This document shows positions 15,848 to 24,830 of a stretch of DNA of 42,415 nucleotides, piece after piece (position 1 is the stretch's first letter; every line of letters starts with the position of its first letter). Under the pieces are notes generated by a model. It was not told the DNA's origin. It made no database searches and worked only from the letters and a program-made list of their open reading frames with translations. Made by a program: the position numbers and the translations under genes. Source of the stretch: a virus; the IMG/VR virus record IMGVR_UViG_3300045454_000141, positions 1 through 42,415 of that record. The stretch is one strand, 5' to 3'.

Positions 15848-16012
15848 ATGGATTTCCCCTACGTCTATCGCTGGGATCGCCAGGGCCGCAAAGGCCAGCG
15901 GTGCCGCGTCCTCTCGCGGGGAAAGATGAACAGCATCTGCGTCGTCTTCGAGGACGGCTACACGATGATCAGCAGCGGCAACGCGATCAAGCGCTGCAGC
16001 CCGAAGGACTGA
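15848..16012 (+). CDS. Small hypothetical protein
   Basis: The 54-residue protein reads as a small beta barrel-like sequence (FPYVYRWDRQGRKGQRCRVL, NSICVVFEDGYTMISSGNAI), with a KRCSPKD end. It is packed between the gp26-like gene and the small terminase gene. No named family. Confidence 0.65.
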   Translation: MDFPYVYRWDRQGRKGQRCRVLSRGKMNSICVVFEDGYTMISSGNAIKRCSPKD

Positions 16013-16016
16013 CACC

Positions 16017-16592
16017 ATGGCGAACCGGCCCTCGTCGATCGACCGGCTGCCGCAGGAGGTGCGCGACTGGATCGGGCGCCTGCGCGATCAGGGCTGCACG
16101 ATCGACGAGATCATCACCAAGCTGCGCGAGCTGGACAAGGACGCGGTGCCGTCCCGCTCCGCGCTCGGCCGCCACCTGAAGAAAGCCGAGGAAGTCGCCG
16201 AGCGGATCCGCAAGTCGCGGCAGGTGGCCGAGGTCGTCGTCCGCCGGCTGGGCGAGACCGACCCGGACAAGACGACACGGATGAACATCGAACTGATGCA
16301 CAACGTGCTGTTCGAGATCGCCACCCGAACGGCCGAGGACGGCGAATCCGTCACCTTCGAGCCGATGGAAGCGATGCTGCTGGCCAAGGCGCTCGATCAC
16401 CTCGGCAAGGCCAGCAAGGACGACGTCGCCCGCACCGTCGCGATCGAGAAGCGCGCGGCCGAGAAGGCCAAGGCGGAGGCGTTGAAGCAGACCGAGAAGG
16501 CGATCGCCGGCGCCGCCGGCAGCGACGGCCAGATCGACGGCGCCGCGCTTCTGAAGAAGATCCGGGAAGACATCTACGGCATCACCACATGA
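16017..16592 (+). CDS. Small terminase subunit, DUF3486 (Mu gp27-like)
   Basis: The 191-residue protein starts with the DUF3486 helix-turn-helix: SSIDRLPQEVRDWIGRLRD, GCTIDEIITKLRE, then VPSRSALGRHLKK. A long helical oligomerisation region and a short tail KKIREDIYGI follow. It recognises phage DNA for headful packaging with the large subunit, whose start overlaps its stop. Confidence 0.9.
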   Translation: MANRPSSIDRLPQEVRDWIGRLRDQGCTIDEIITKLRELDKDAVPSRSALGRHLKKAEEVAERIRKSRQVAEVVVRRLGETDPDKTTRMNIELMHNVLFEIATRTAEDGESVTFEPMEAMLLAKALDHLGKASKDDVARTVAIEKRAAEKAKAEALKQTEKAIAGAAGSDGQIDGAALLKKIREDIYGITT

Positions 16593-17920
16593 GTGCGCCC
16601 GCTGTCCCGCTCTACGCCTATCAGCGCGATTGGTTTCTCGACCGATCGCGCTTCAAGCTCGGCATGTTCGCGCGGCAGACCGGCAAGACCTTCACCACGA
16701 CCCTGGAGGTCACCGACGATTGCTTCGAGGCGGCCGTGCAGAGCCGGCGCGAGCGCTGGGTGATCCTGTCGCGCGGCGAGCGGCAGGCCAAGGAGGCGAT
16801 GGACGAAGGCATCAAGCGGCACTGCCAGGCCTATCAGCTCGGCTTCGAATCGCAGGAATTCGACTGGCAGGGCCAGTCCGGCTCCTACAAGGCGCTGGAA
16901 GTGACGTTGCCGCACGGCAGCCGCATCACCGCGCTGCCGGCCAATCCCGACACCGCCCGCGGCTTTTCGGCGAACGTGTTCCTGGACGAGTTCGCCTTCC
17001 ACAAGGACTCCCGCGCGATCTGGAAGGCGCTGTTCCCTGTCATCTCCGCGGGCCACAAGCTGCGCATCACGTCCACGCCGAACGGCAAGGACAACAAGTT
17101 CTACGAGCTGGTGACGGGCAAGGACGAGGTGTGGTCCCGCCACGTGGTCGACATCTACCGCGCCGTGAGGGACGGCCTGCCGCGCGACATCGACGAGCTG
17201 AAGGCGGGCATCAACGACGACGACGCCTGGGACCAGGAGTATCTGCTGAAATGGCTCGACGAAGCCAGCGCCTGGCTGTCCTACGATCTGATCACGGCTT
17301 GCGAGGATTCGCGCGCCGGCGATCCGGCCGGCTATCGCAACGGGCCGTGCTTCGTCGGCCGCGACATCGGCCGGCGCAACGACCTGCATGTGATCTGGGT
17401 GTGGGAGCAGATCGGCGACGTGCTGTGGGAGCGCGAGCGGATCGAGCAGAAGCGTGCGACCTTTGCGGCCATGGACGCGGCGTTCGACGACGTGATGACG
17501 CGCTACCGCGTCGCCCGCGCCTGCATCGACCAGACAGGCATGGGCGAGAAGGTGGTCGAGGACGCGCAGGCCAAATGGGGCAGCGTCGTCGAGGGCGTGC
17601 TGTTCACGATTCCGAACAAGCTGATCCTGGCGACGGCCGGCAAGGAGGCGTTCGAGGATCGCAAGGTCCGCATCCGCGAAGGCGACACGGCGCTGCGCTC
17701 GGATCTGCACAAGCTGCGCAAGATTGCGTCCGCCACCGGCGCACCGCGCTTCGTGGCCGAACGCGACGACGACCACGCCGACCGCACCTGGGCGGCATTC
17801 CTCGGCATCCACGCCGCCGGCGACGGCGTGCCGGATTACGACGGCTACCAGTCGGCGCGGCCGGAAGCCGACCGCACCCAACTGTTCGAAACCAACTCCG
17901 GAGGGCGTGCGCTGTGGTGA
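16589..17920 (+). CDS. Large terminase subunit (Mu gp28-like)
   Basis: This is the packaging motor and nuclease. The ATPase has a Walker A-like FARQTGKT at 27-34 and Walker B VFLDEF at 130-135. A coupling-motif region TSTPNGK follows near 161-167. The RNase H-like nuclease has Asp259 (GRDIGRRND), Asp314 (ACIDQTGMG) and Asp398 (DDHADRTWAA). At 443 residues it is in the usual range. The next gene is not the portal but an SGNH hydrolase, which is unusual. Confidence 0.95.
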   Translation: MSAPAVPLYAYQRDWFLDRSRFKLGMFARQTGKTFTTTLEVTDDCFEAAVQSRRERWVILSRGERQAKEAMDEGIKRHCQAYQLGFESQEFDWQGQSGSYKALEVTLPHGSRITALPANPDTARGFSANVFLDEFAFHKDSRAIWKALFPVISAGHKLRITSTPNGKDNKFYELVTGKDEVWSRHVVDIYRAVRDGLPRDIDELKAGINDDDAWDQEYLLKWLDEASAWLSYDLITACEDSRAGDPAGYRNGPCFVGRDIGRRNDLHVIWVWEQIGDVLWERERIEQKRATFAAMDAAFDDVMTRYRVARACIDQTGMGEKVVEDAQAKWGSVVEGVLFTIPNKLILATAGKEAFEDRKVRIREGDTALRSDLHKLRKIASATGAPRFVAERDDDHADRTWAAFLGIHAAGDGVPDYDGYQSARPEADRTQLFETNSGGRALW

Positions 17921-17942
17921 ACCGGAACGACGGAGCTGAGAC

Positions 17943-19400
17943 ATGAGCCTCGTGACATTGCGCGCGCCCGGCGAGGTGAAGCCGGGCCCGATCGTCGGGC
18001 CGGTGTCGGGGCAGACCTATACGCTCGGCGCCGACCGGCTGCTGCAGGTGCAGCATTCCGGCGATGCGATCGCGCTGTACGGGCGGGGCTGGATCGCCCC
18101 GTTCGGGCGTACACCCGAGATGCTCGCGGCGATGCTGCCGGCCAGCGACACGCTCGCGCTGCGGCAGGTGCGCAGCATGTCGGGCGTGCTCCGCGTCGGC
18201 GCGCTCGGGCACAGCTTCATCGCCAACGCGCGGCACACCAACGGCTGGACGAACAACGGCTACATGTCGTGGCTGCGGCGCTACTGCGGCTCGCGCGTCG
18301 AGCTGCCGATGTCGAACCTGTTCGCGACCGGCGGCCTGAAACAACACGAGATCATCGCCGAGCACCTGCCGGCGGCGCTCGCGGCCGGCCTGGACGTCTG
18401 CGTCGTCGACACGATCCGGAACTCCATCGGCGCCAGCATCGACGGCGTGCCGATCTCGACCGACAGCCTGATCGCGGGTCAGCGCCAGATCCTCGACAGC
18501 CTGACCGCACGCGGGACGATCTGCCTCGTGCATCCGGTGCTTGCCGCGTCCGGCGCCTATCTGCTCGCCGGCGAGGCGCTGCTGCAGGCCTGCGCGCTGG
18601 AACGGTTCCAGGCCGATTACTGCCGCCTCAACCCGCGGGCGATCTTCGTCAATGTCAACCCGCTGGTCGCCGACTTTGGGACTGGTCTCGCGGTATCCGG
18701 GATGCTGTCGGACAATCTGCACCCCTCCGTCGCCGGCGCGATGAAGCTCGGTTACGCGGGCGCCCAGATCATCAATCAGTTCGCCGCGCCGATGGACGAT
18801 CAGCACACGCTGATCGGGGATATCTACGACGCTGCGAAGAACCCTTCGGGAAACCTGCTGGTCAACGGCCTGATGGCCGGCGCCGGCGGGTTCGAACAAG
18901 GCGGCGTCACCGGCGAGACGCCGGACGGCTGGGTCGCGCAGGGCGGCTCGTCGACCACGCTCACGATGTCCAAGGTCGCGGTGGCTGGCCGCGCCAACCT
19001 CACCAGGGCGCGCATGACGCTCGGCGGCGCCGCCGACAGCGTGCAGCAGATGCTGTATCAGCAGGTCGACGATGCCAAATATGCCGCCGGCGACGTGCTG
19101 CGGGGCATGGTCGAATGCGAGTGGAGCATCACCGGCGGGTCTTTATCGGAAATCAGCCTGACGGTGCTGGCCATGAACAGCAGCTTCGGCGTGCTCGGCC
19201 AGTGGGTCGACGGAGTCGACAACGGCACCGGATATTTTCCGACCGGCGCATCCGGGCCGATCAGCTTCCGCACCGAGGATTTCGCGCTGCCCACCGGAAC
19301 GGCCTATCTGATCTTCCGGCTGCATGCCGTCGCCGCCGCGGGCGCGCCGGTCGCCACCGTCGACTGGGGTCGCGCCAGCTTGCGGAAAGTGAGGCACTGA
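17943..19400 (+). CDS. SGNH/GDSL-type hydrolase with C-terminal carbohydrate-binding-like domain
   Basis: This is probably a carbohydrate or ester hydrolase. Block I is VGALGHSF with nucleophile Ser91 (GHS in place of GDS). The oxyanion Gly is in FATGG near 130, the Asn in VVDTIRNS near 160, and the final pair DNLHPS supplies Asp257/His260. Residues about 300-485 start NLLVNGLMAGAGGFEQGG and read as a beta-sandwich of CBM type. It is inserted between terminase and portal, genes that are normally adjacent in Mu-like phages. It may de-esterify host surface polysaccharide as a virion part or during release; both are inference. No signal peptide is seen. Confidence 0.8.
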   Translation: MSLVTLRAPGEVKPGPIVGPVSGQTYTLGADRLLQVQHSGDAIALYGRGWIAPFGRTPEMLAAMLPASDTLALRQVRSMSGVLRVGALGHSFIANARHTNGWTNNGYMSWLRRYCGSRVELPMSNLFATGGLKQHEIIAEHLPAALAAGLDVCVVDTIRNSIGASIDGVPISTDSLIAGQRQILDSLTARGTICLVHPVLAASGAYLLAGEALLQACALERFQADYCRLNPRAIFVNVNPLVADFGTGLAVSGMLSDNLHPSVAGAMKLGYAGAQIINQFAAPMDDQHTLIGDIYDAAKNPSGNLLVNGLMAGAGGFEQGGVTGETPDGWVAQGGSSTTLTMSKVAVAGRANLTRARMTLGGAADSVQQMLYQQVDDAKYAAGDVLRGMVECEWSITGGSLSEISLTVLAMNSSFGVLGQWVDGVDNGTGYFPTGASGPISFRTEDFALPTGTAYLIFRLHAVAAAGAPVATVDWGRASLRKVRH

Positions 19401-19401
19401 G

Positions 19402-20991
19402 ATGGCTCGATTGCTCGGACCCGATGGCCAGCCGATCGACGCGTCGCTGCTGTCACAGGAGGTCGCGACGCCGACCACGATCGGGGTGCGCGCGGTGCAT
19501 CACGAGCGCGTCGCCTCCGGCCTGACGCCGGAGCGGCTCGCCTATGTGCTGCATCAGGCGGCGAACGGCTCGGCGCGCGATTACCTGACGCTGGCCGAGG
19601 AGATGGAGGAGCGCTATCTGCACTACGCATCCCAAGTGCAGACCCGGCGGCTGGCGATCGAGGGCGTGACGCCGAGCATCAAGGTGCCGCAGGGCGTGTC
19701 GACCAAGATCGCCGATTTCGTGCACGAGCTGGTCGATGATCCCGGCTTTCACGACGCCACCGGCCTGCTCACCGACGGCATCGCCAAGGGCTATGCGGTG
19801 ATCGAGCCGATCTGGGAATACGAGCGCGGCGCGCTGCGCCCGGTCACCTACAAATGGCGCGACCAGCGGTTCTTCCAGTTCGATCCCGTCAACCAGACCG
19901 AGCTGCGGCTCGCGGTCGACGGCAGCCTGGAGGGCGAGCCGCTGGCCAAGCCGACCTTCATGGTTCACGCGCCGCGCACCAAGGCGGGAATCCCGATCCG
20001 CCGCGGCTTCGCGCGCGCCGCCGCCTGGGCGTTCCTGCTGCAGAGCTTCGCGCTGAAGGACTGGAGCGCGTTCGCCGAGATCTACGGCATCCCGCTGCGG
20101 CTCGGCCGCTATCATGCCGGCGCCAGCGAAACGGACAAGAAGGCGCTGCTTCGGGCGGTGCGCGACATCGCCGCCGATGCCGCCGCGATCATTCCGCAGG
20201 GCATGGAGCTGGAATTCGTCGAGACCAAGGGCCAGCGCGGCGAAGCGGTGTTTGGCTCGCTGCTCGACTATCTCGACAAACAGGTCTCGAAGCTGGTGGT
20301 CGGCCAGACCATGACGGCCGACAACGGCTCGTCGATGGCGCAGGCCAAGGTGCACAACGAGGTCCGCCTCGACATCCAGCGCGCGGACGGCCGCCAGCTC
20401 GCCAACACCGTCAACCGCGACCACATCGCCTGGGCGGTCGCGATGAACTTCGGACCGCAGCCGGTCTATCCGAGCGTCGAGTATCCGGTCGCAGAACCCG
20501 AAGACACGAAGTCGCTGGCGGACGGCGTCGCCAAGCTGGTGCCGCTCGGCCTGCGCGTGTCGCAAACGGAGATCCGCACCAAGTTCGGCCTTTCCGAGCC
20601 CGGCGAGAAAGACGAGCTGCTGACGCCGCCGCGCAGCGGCCAGGACGTCGTCGCCGCCAACGATGCCCCGACGCCGAAGGCGGCGCGGCTGTCGGCCGGC
20701 GATTGCCGCTGCCCGGCCTGCGGCGGCACACGCACCGCCACGCTCGCGGCCGATCCGGCGGCCGAGGCGGACGAGCTCGACGAGCTGGTGGCGGACGCGA
20801 TGGCCGATTGGGAGGAGTTGGTCGACCCGCTGCTGGCGCCGCTGCGCGAGGCGGTGGCGCGGGCATCGAGCTTCGACGAGCTGCTCGCGATGATGCCGGA
20901 GCTGGCCGCCGAGGTCGACGGGAGCAAGCTCGCCGACGCGCTGGCGCGGCTCACCGCCAAGGCCCGCGGCCTCGGCGACGTGAAGGACTGA
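19402..20991 (+). CDS. Portal protein, DUF935 (Mu gp29-like)
   Basis: It forms the dodecameric head-tail connector through which DNA passes. Recognised by family pattern: VHHERVASGLTPERLAYVL, LAEEMEERYLHYASQVQTRRLAIEG, KGYAVIEPIWEY, the long helix KDWSAFAEIYGIPLRLGRY, and GQTMTADNGSSMAQAKVHNEVR. At 529 residues it is the normal length. The C-terminal region has a CRCPACGG cysteine cluster, possibly a zinc site, and an acidic helical tail. Confidence 0.94.
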   Translation: MARLLGPDGQPIDASLLSQEVATPTTIGVRAVHHERVASGLTPERLAYVLHQAANGSARDYLTLAEEMEERYLHYASQVQTRRLAIEGVTPSIKVPQGVSTKIADFVHELVDDPGFHDATGLLTDGIAKGYAVIEPIWEYERGALRPVTYKWRDQRFFQFDPVNQTELRLAVDGSLEGEPLAKPTFMVHAPRTKAGIPIRRGFARAAAWAFLLQSFALKDWSAFAEIYGIPLRLGRYHAGASETDKKALLRAVRDIAADAAAIIPQGMELEFVETKGQRGEAVFGSLLDYLDKQVSKLVVGQTMTADNGSSMAQAKVHNEVRLDIQRADGRQLANTVNRDHIAWAVAMNFGPQPVYPSVEYPVAEPEDTKSLADGVAKLVPLGLRVSQTEIRTKFGLSEPGEKDELLTPPRSGQDVVAANDAPTPKAARLSAGDCRCPACGGTRTATLAADPAAEADELDELVADAMADWEELVDPLLAPLREAVARASSFDELLAMMPELAAEVDGSKLADALARLTAKARGLGDVKD

Positions 20992-20993
20992 CG

Positions 20994-22196
20994 ATGCGGC
21001 TCACGCGCCAACAGGCCGCGGAGCTGCTGGCGCGGCTCGCCGCCGCCAAGCGCGGCTTTCAGACGCCGCCGGAAGTCGTCGATTACTTCCGGGACAAGAA
21101 CCTGAAGCCCGGCTTCTCCTGGCTCGACGTGTGGGGCCAGGAACACGCCCACGCCTTCACGGTCGCCGGCGTCACCGAGACCCGCGTGCTCTCCGAGTTC
21201 AAGGAGGCGATCGACAAGGCGATCGCCGGCGGCCAGGGTTTCGAAGCCTTCAAAGCCGACATGCAGGCCCGTTTAACGCCGCGTGGATGGTGGGGCCCGA
21301 AGACGGTGTCGGACCCGACCGGCAAATGGAAAGACAAGACCGTCGACTTCACGAGGCCCGGCCGGCTGGAGACGACGTTCTGGAGCAACGTGCGCACCGC
21401 CCGCGCCGCCGGCCAGTGGAATCGCATCCAGCGCACCAAGGCGTCGCGACCCTATCTGCTCTACGTGCGATCGACCGCGGAGCGGAAGCGGCCCGAACAT
21501 CTCGGCTGGGCCGGCACCATCAAGCCGGTGGACGATTCCTGGTGGGGCACGCACTACCCGCCGAACGGCTGGGGCTGCGAATGCAGCGTGCAGCAGCTCG
21601 ATCAGGAGGACCGCGACCGCTATCTCGCGCAGGACGGCTATTCGGAGGACGCGCCGGACTTCGGCGAAGCGGACTACGTCAACAGGCGCACCGGCGAAGT
21701 GACGCGCGTGCCGCGCGGCATCGATCCGGGCTGGCAGACCAATCCCGGCCAGGCGCGCGGCCGGACGCTGGTGACCCAGCTGTCCGACACGCTCGCCGAG
21801 GCCGGTCCCGATCGCGCACAGCAGACCATCGCCAAGCTGTGGCGCGGCGACTGGCCGAAAGCGATGGCGAAGATGGACGAGCCGCTGCAGCTTCCGGTCG
21901 CCGCCTCGCCGCGCGTCGCCGAGGCGTTCGGCGACGGCCAGACAGCTACGCAGATCGTCACGCCGATCGTCACGGTGGCGAACGATCTGGTGGCCGCCGA
22001 CATCGCCGCCGGCAAGCTGGCGGACGCCGGCCGCTACGCGATCGTGCAGCAGATCATCGACGCCGGCCGGCTGCTCGCCGGCGCCCGCGACGGGCTGCGG
22101 CGCATCCGTGCGGCGATCGGCGGCAAGAGCTGGACGCTGACCTTGCGCAAGGGCGAGGACGGCCGGATCGCGGTGGAGAAACTAACGAGCCGCTAG
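20994..22196 (+). CDS. Phage head morphogenesis protein (MuF, gp30-like)
   Basis: This minor head protein sits between portal and capsid and may enter the host with the DNA. The MuF core shows FKADMQARLTPRGWW, TTFWSNVRTARAAGQWNRIQ and the THYPPNGWGCECSVQQL signature. At 400 residues there is no obvious added toxin domain. The C-terminal 80 residues (ASPRVAEAF to the KSWTLTLRKG end) are of unknown role. It is the last gene before a 211-bp non-coding gap. Confidence 0.92.
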   Translation: MRLTRQQAAELLARLAAAKRGFQTPPEVVDYFRDKNLKPGFSWLDVWGQEHAHAFTVAGVTETRVLSEFKEAIDKAIAGGQGFEAFKADMQARLTPRGWWGPKTVSDPTGKWKDKTVDFTRPGRLETTFWSNVRTARAAGQWNRIQRTKASRPYLLYVRSTAERKRPEHLGWAGTIKPVDDSWWGTHYPPNGWGCECSVQQLDQEDRDRYLAQDGYSEDAPDFGEADYVNRRTGEVTRVPRGIDPGWQTNPGQARGRTLVTQLSDTLAEAGPDRAQQTIAKLWRGDWPKAMAKMDEPLQLPVAASPRVAEAFGDGQTATQIVTPIVTVANDLVAADIAAGKLADAGRYAIVQQIIDAGRLLAGARDGLRRIRAAIGGKSWTLTLRKGEDGRIAVEKLTSR

Positions 22197-22353
22197 GAAG
22201 CCCGTACATGCGTCCGCCGCTCGGGACGGACAATCGCGCCGGCTCAAGCCGCCGCCGCATCCCTGGCTTAAAGAGGTGCTTTTACGCGGCTGTTTTCGGG
22301 GATGGCTCGGTGCAGATCGCGGCGGAGGGCCGGGTCGGCCCAGAACTGGGGTA

Positions 22354-22400
22354 GCTGACACCTGTCAGCGGCCCGAGCAGCCGGGGTGCACGGCTAGACA
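22354..22400 (+). promoter_or_regulatory. Candidate activator-dependent late promoter, protease/head block
   Basis: GCTGACACCTGTCAGC at 22354-22369 is identical over 16 bp to the site at 12585. A CTA at 22394-22396 lies 25 bases after the dyad, in GGCTAGACA. It lies before the protease/scaffold gene, where Mu has PI. The rest of the 22197-22407 gap shows only weak hairpins and no ORF. Confidence 0.65.
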
Positions 22401-22407
22401 TGCACCC
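22384..22407 (+). repeat. Inverted repeat abutting the protease start codon
   Basis: GGGTGCA at 22384-22390 and TGCACCC at 22401-22407 form a perfect 7-bp pair around a 10-base loop that contains the CTA of the promoter candidate. The right arm touches ATG 22408 and replaces a normal ribosome site. Confidence 0.45.
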
Positions 22408-23424
22408 ATGAAGCCGACCAACGCAACCCCCCAGATCGAACAGCCCGGCATCGCCTTCGGCATCGCGACGCTGAGCGCCGATGCGCTGGCCGCAGATGGC
22501 GACTGGCCGCGCTGGGTAAAGATCACACCGCGCGGTCCGATCACCGCCCGCGATGGGCGCCGCTTCGTGTTCGAGCCCGAGCGCCTGGTTGCGCGGTTCG
22601 TCACCGACGGGGTTGAGGTGCCGGCGGATATCAATCATGCGATCGCCAAGAGCGCTGGCTCTGCCAGCGACAATGGCGATGCTGTCGGCTGGGCGACCAA
22701 GCTCGAAGCGCGCGACGACGGCACCTGGGCGCTGGTCGACATGCTCGATGCGGGGCGTGCCGCGCTCGCCAAGAAGACGCAGCGCTACATCTCTCCGACC
22801 GTGCTGTGCAACGAAGCCGGTCTCGCCGTTTGGCTGCATTCGTTTTCGCTGGTCGCCGCTCCAGGGCTGGCGATGCCGGCGATCGCCTCTGCCTCTCTCA
22901 CCACCCAGGAGCAATCCATGCCGAAGGACATCGCGAAGGCGCTCGGCCTCGCGGAAACCGCTGATGAGGCTGCGTGCCTGTCGGCGATCACCACGCTGAC
23001 GGCCGGCAAGGTCGACAAGGCGGTGCACGATCAGGCCTTGACCAACCTCGCCGCCGCCACCGGCCGCGTCGCCGAGCTGGAAGCGCAGATCGCGACCCGC
23101 GACAGGGCCGATCACGAGGCGAAGGTGACGGCGACGCTCGATGCCGCGCTGAAGGCCAAGAAGATCGTGCCGGCGCAGCGCGACAAGTACGCGTCCCTCT
23201 GCGCCACGCCCGCCGGTCTGGCGGAAGTGCAGGCGCTGCTCGACGTCACGCCGGCGACGCTGCAGGCGTCGAACCTCGATGAGCGCGCCGCCGAAACCGG
23301 CGACGTGCCGAAGCACGAGGATCTGCTCGCCAAGGCCAACGCCGAGATCAAGAGGGCGGCCGATGCCGGGCTGACGCTCTCGCTCGCCGACGCCGTGATG
23401 AAGGTTTCCGGAGGAATCGCCTGA
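22408..23424 (+). CDS. Mu gpI-like head maturation protease with scaffold
   Basis: The 338-residue protein matches Mu gene I. Its N-terminal protease part (GIAFGIATLSADALAADGDWPRWVKITPRG, VPADINHAI, the RYISPTVL strand) precedes an Ala/Lys-rich helical scaffold part. A Ser in SFSLVAAPGL and a His in DINHAI are candidate catalytic residues. It shapes the procapsid and is cleaved during maturation. No clear ribosome site: an inverted repeat abuts the ATG. An internal start at 22918 yields the scaffold alone. Confidence 0.88.
   Translation: MKPTNATPQIEQPGIAFGIATLSADALAADGDWPRWVKITPRGPITARDGRRFVFEPERLVARFVTDGVEVPADINHAIAKSAGSASDNGDAVGWATKLEARDDGTWALVDMLDAGRAALAKKTQRYISPTVLCNEAGLAVWLHSFSLVAAPGLAMPAIASASLTTQEQSMPKDIAKALGLAETADEAACLSAITTLTAGKVDKAVHDQALTNLAAATGRVAELEAQIATRDRADHEAKVTATLDAALKAKKIVPAQRDKYASLCATPAGLAEVQALLDVTPATLQASNLDERAAETGDVPKHEDLLAKANAEIKRAADAGLTLSLADAVMKVSGGIA
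22918..23424 (+). CDS. Internal-start scaffold protein (Mu gpZ-like), same frame as protease
   Basis: ATG 22918 has AGGAG at 22907-22911, a better site than that of the full gene, and lies just after the protease domain (LTTQEQS/MPKDIAKALGL). The 168-residue product would be the helical scaffold without protease (coiled coil VAELEAQIATRDRADHEAKVTATL). Mu makes its scaffold by just such an in-frame internal start. Confidence 0.68.
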   Translation: MPKDIAKALGLAETADEAACLSAITTLTAGKVDKAVHDQALTNLAAATGRVAELEAQIATRDRADHEAKVTATLDAALKAKKIVPAQRDKYASLCATPAGLAEVQALLDVTPATLQASNLDERAAETGDVPKHEDLLAKANAEIKRAADAGLTLSLADAVMKVSGGIA

Positions 23425-23813
23425 TGCCCGCCGAGTACATCAAGAGCTTCGTCGCCGACGCCGCGGTCCGCGGCTATCGGATCGTCGCCTTCCACGCCTC
23501 CAAGCAGGCGGCGATCGAGGGCGCGTCCAGCACCGGGGTGCTGATCGGTGTCTCGACCTCGACCGGCGCCAGCGCGCGTGGCCCGCTCGACGTGGTGCAG
23601 GTCGGCCCGGCCGAGGTTGTCGTCGGCGGCAATCTGTCCCGCGGCGCCTTCGTCACCTCCGACAGTCAGGGTCGCGCCGTCGCGCTGCCATCGCCGGGCG
23701 CCGAGGCCGTCACTGTCTCGGTGATCGGTCAGGTGCAGGTCGCGGCGGTGGAAGGCGACATCGCGCCGATCAATGTCGCGCCGTTCCTGCTCTACATCCC
23801 GGCGTCCGGTTAG
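23424..23813 (+). CDS. Capsid decoration/cement-type protein (DUF2190-like)
   Basis: The 129-residue, beta-rich, glycine-rich protein has features of DUF2190-type cement proteins: VGVSTSTGASARGPLDVVQVGPAEVVVGGNLSRGAFVTSDSQGRAV and a hydrophobic end NVAPFLLYI. Placed between scaffold and capsid genes. It starts by a TGATG overlap. Confidence 0.78.
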   Translation: MPAEYIKSFVADAAVRGYRIVAFHASKQAAIEGASSTGVLIGVSTSTGASARGPLDVVQVGPAEVVVGGNLSRGAFVTSDSQGRAVALPSPGAEAVTVSVIGQVQVAAVEGDIAPINVAPFLLYIPASG

Positions 23814-23855
23814 TTCGCAATCCGCCAAAACTCTCAATCGCAAGGTTAGCAACCG

Positions 23856-24818
23856 ATGGCTCCCAATCGCCCGTTCCCCGTCAATCCCGTGCTGACTGCG
23901 ATTGCTGTCGGCTACTCCAACCCCGCGGTGACGCTGATCGCCGACCAGGTGCTGCCGCGCGTCGATGTCGGCGACGAGAAGTTCAAGTGGACCGAGTATC
24001 CGCTCGAACAAGGCTTCACCGTTCCGGAGACGCTGGTCGGGCGTAAGAGTCGTCCGAACCAGGTCGAGTTCACTGGCATCGAAAAAGACGATTCGACCGA
24101 CGATCACGCGCTCGATGATCCGATCCCGATCGGCGACATCCGCACCGCCGAGCGGCAGCGCGCGGCCGGCCTGTCGAACTACGATCCGCGAGCGCGCGCG
24201 ACCGCGATGCTCACCAAGCTCACCATGCTGGCGCGAGAAATCCGCGTCGCCGGTCTGGTTCACAATGCGGCGAGCTATGCGACCGGACGCAAGATCACGC
24301 TGTCCGGCACCTCGCAGCTCTCCGACTACACCAACTCCGATCCGATCGAGGTCTTGAAGCAGGCGATCGACGGCACGCTGGTGTTTCGTGCCAACACCTT
24401 GGTGCTTGGCCAGGCGGCCTGGAGCAAGCTGTCGAGTCACCCGCATCTGGTCAATGCCGTGCGCGGCAATCTCACCAACAAGGGCATGATCACCCGGCAG
24501 GAACTGGCCAACCTCCTGGAGATCAAACAGGTGCTGGTCGGCGAGAGCTACGTCAACACCGCCCGCAAGGGGCAGACGGCGTCGCTGTCGCGTGTGTGGG
24601 GCAAGCACATCGCGGCGCTCTATATCGACCCGACCGCGACGAACCAGGAAGGGATCACCTTCGGCATGACCGCCCATGTCGGCACCCGCATCGCCGGCAG
24701 CATCGCCGATCCGATGGTCGGCATGGAGGGCGGAGAAATTGTCCGCGTCGGCGAGAAGCTCAAGGAGCTGATCGTGGCCAAGGACGTCGGCTACTTCATC
24801 GAAAACGCGGTCGCGTAG
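23856..24818 (+). CDS. Major capsid protein
   Basis: The 320-residue HK97-type capsid candidate has an N-terminal arm (NRPFPVNPVLTAIAVGYSNP), ADQVLPRVDVGDEKFKWTEYP, the long spine region with TAMLTKLTMLAREIRVAG, then VLGQAAWSKLSSHPHLVNAVRG and a C-terminal IVAKDVGYFIENAV strand. It resembles capsids of transposable phages of the D3112/BcepMu type more than Mu gpT. AAGGTTAG precedes the start. Gene order leaves no other candidate. Confidence 0.9.
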   Translation: MAPNRPFPVNPVLTAIAVGYSNPAVTLIADQVLPRVDVGDEKFKWTEYPLEQGFTVPETLVGRKSRPNQVEFTGIEKDDSTDDHALDDPIPIGDIRTAERQRAAGLSNYDPRARATAMLTKLTMLAREIRVAGLVHNAASYATGRKITLSGTSQLSDYTNSDPIEVLKQAIDGTLVFRANTLVLGQAAWSKLSSHPHLVNAVRGNLTNKGMITRQELANLLEIKQVLVGESYVNTARKGQTASLSRVWGKHIAALYIDPTATNQEGITFGMTAHVGTRIAGSIADPMVGMEGGEIVRVGEKLKELIVAKDVGYFIENAVA

Positions 24819-24830
24819 TCGGGGGCGAGC

